Assembly: GCA_035406685.1 (NCBI GenBank)
Contig: DAONLM010000055.1
Span: 1 to 14,855 of the forward strand
From: DAONLM01 sp035406685
GTDB lineage: Bacteria > Spirochaetota > GWE2-31-10 > MWDO01
Reading direction: 5' to 3'
Length of the DNA stretch: 14,855 nt
Part shown: positions 14,777 to 14,855 of the stretch, piece by piece
How the letters are laid out: each line of letters starts with the position of its first letter
How positions within the stretch are numbered: the first letter of the stretch is position 1
Made by a program: the position numbers and the translations under genes
The notes under the pieces: model-generated
Seen by the model: only the letters and a program-made list of their open reading frames with translations
Databases searched by the model: none
Told to the model about the DNA's origin: nothing

Positions 14777-14855
14777 TGCGATTTTATTTTTAGGCAAAAA
14801 TTTTTAATTTTTTTTCTAAAAGTTGTAAAGGATTTTCTTAAAAATTTTGTGATTA
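14777..14855 (-). repeat. Dispersed ~80-bp repeat, copy C (inverted)
   Basis: The reverse complement of this edge segment matches copies A and B from TAATCACAAAATTTTTAAG through CCTAAAAATAAAATCGCA. Read on the plus strand it starts GCGATTTTATTTTTAGG and ends GTGATTA at the last base, so it points out of the window as a leader for a plus-strand gene to the right. Confidence 0.85.

Noticed and set aside
1..14855. Composite transposon bounded by repeat copies A and C
   Set aside because: The copies are inverted at the window edges, but there is no transposase or integrase and the interior is mostly housekeeping genes; a third copy lies inside.
1..14855. CRISPR array, tRNA or rRNA genes
   Set aside because: No regularly spaced direct repeats and no tRNA- or rRNA-like sequence were seen.

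Overview
The window is strongly AT-rich, with long A and T runs, TTGACA/TATAAT-type promoters and AGGAGG-type ribosome binding sites. It encodes chemotaxis proteins (CheR, CheA) and two membrane proteins that look like divergent LptF/LptG permeases, so the source is most likely a motile diderm bacterium. The gene set and style (ATPase-HDOD fusion, divergent PAP2, many orphan proteins) would suit a low-GC spirochaete or similar deep lineage. That is an inference; there is no rRNA or other firm taxonomic marker here.

Layout. At the left, three genes lie on the minus strand: a DoxX-like four-helix membrane protein with its own strong terminator, a 541-residue orphan protein, and a GHKL-ATPase/HDOD fusion. 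Divergent from them, on the plus strand, is a tight two-gene unit: a 386-residue 3TM-soluble-3TM protein directly abutting a 734-residue protein of the same topology that carries TPR repeats. Both resemble LptF/LptG lipid-export permeases, and they share a 59-residue module present once in the first and twice in the second. After a terminator and a near-consensus promoter comes cheR-cheA, transcribed as a pair. Next is a minus-strand gene for a protein with two ribbon-helix-helix-like segments, then rsmD on the plus strand. A convergent minus-strand operon runs nif3-like, divergent PAP2, hisZ. rsmD and hisZ end back to back, with a hairpin spanning both stop codons.

A dispersed repeat of about 80 bp occurs three times: both window edges and immediately upstream of the ribbon-helix-helix gene. 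Its conserved end (GCGATTTTATTTTTAGG and variants) also occurs alone in two other intergenic gaps. In all three full copies the end that faces the ribbon-helix-helix gene in copy B points outward or to that gene. This suggests that the repeat is the leader of a multicopy gene family, with further members just outside both window edges.

Functional reading: CheR (receptor methyltransferase) and CheA (histidine kinase) belong to chemosensory signalling; the HDOD fusion is probably a separate signalling protein; RsmD methylates 16S rRNA; HisZ activates histidine biosynthesis; the permease-like pair is the strongest candidate for an undescribed envelope system. No gap between genes exceeds 300 bases, and no tRNA, rRNA, CRISPR array or transposase was seen.
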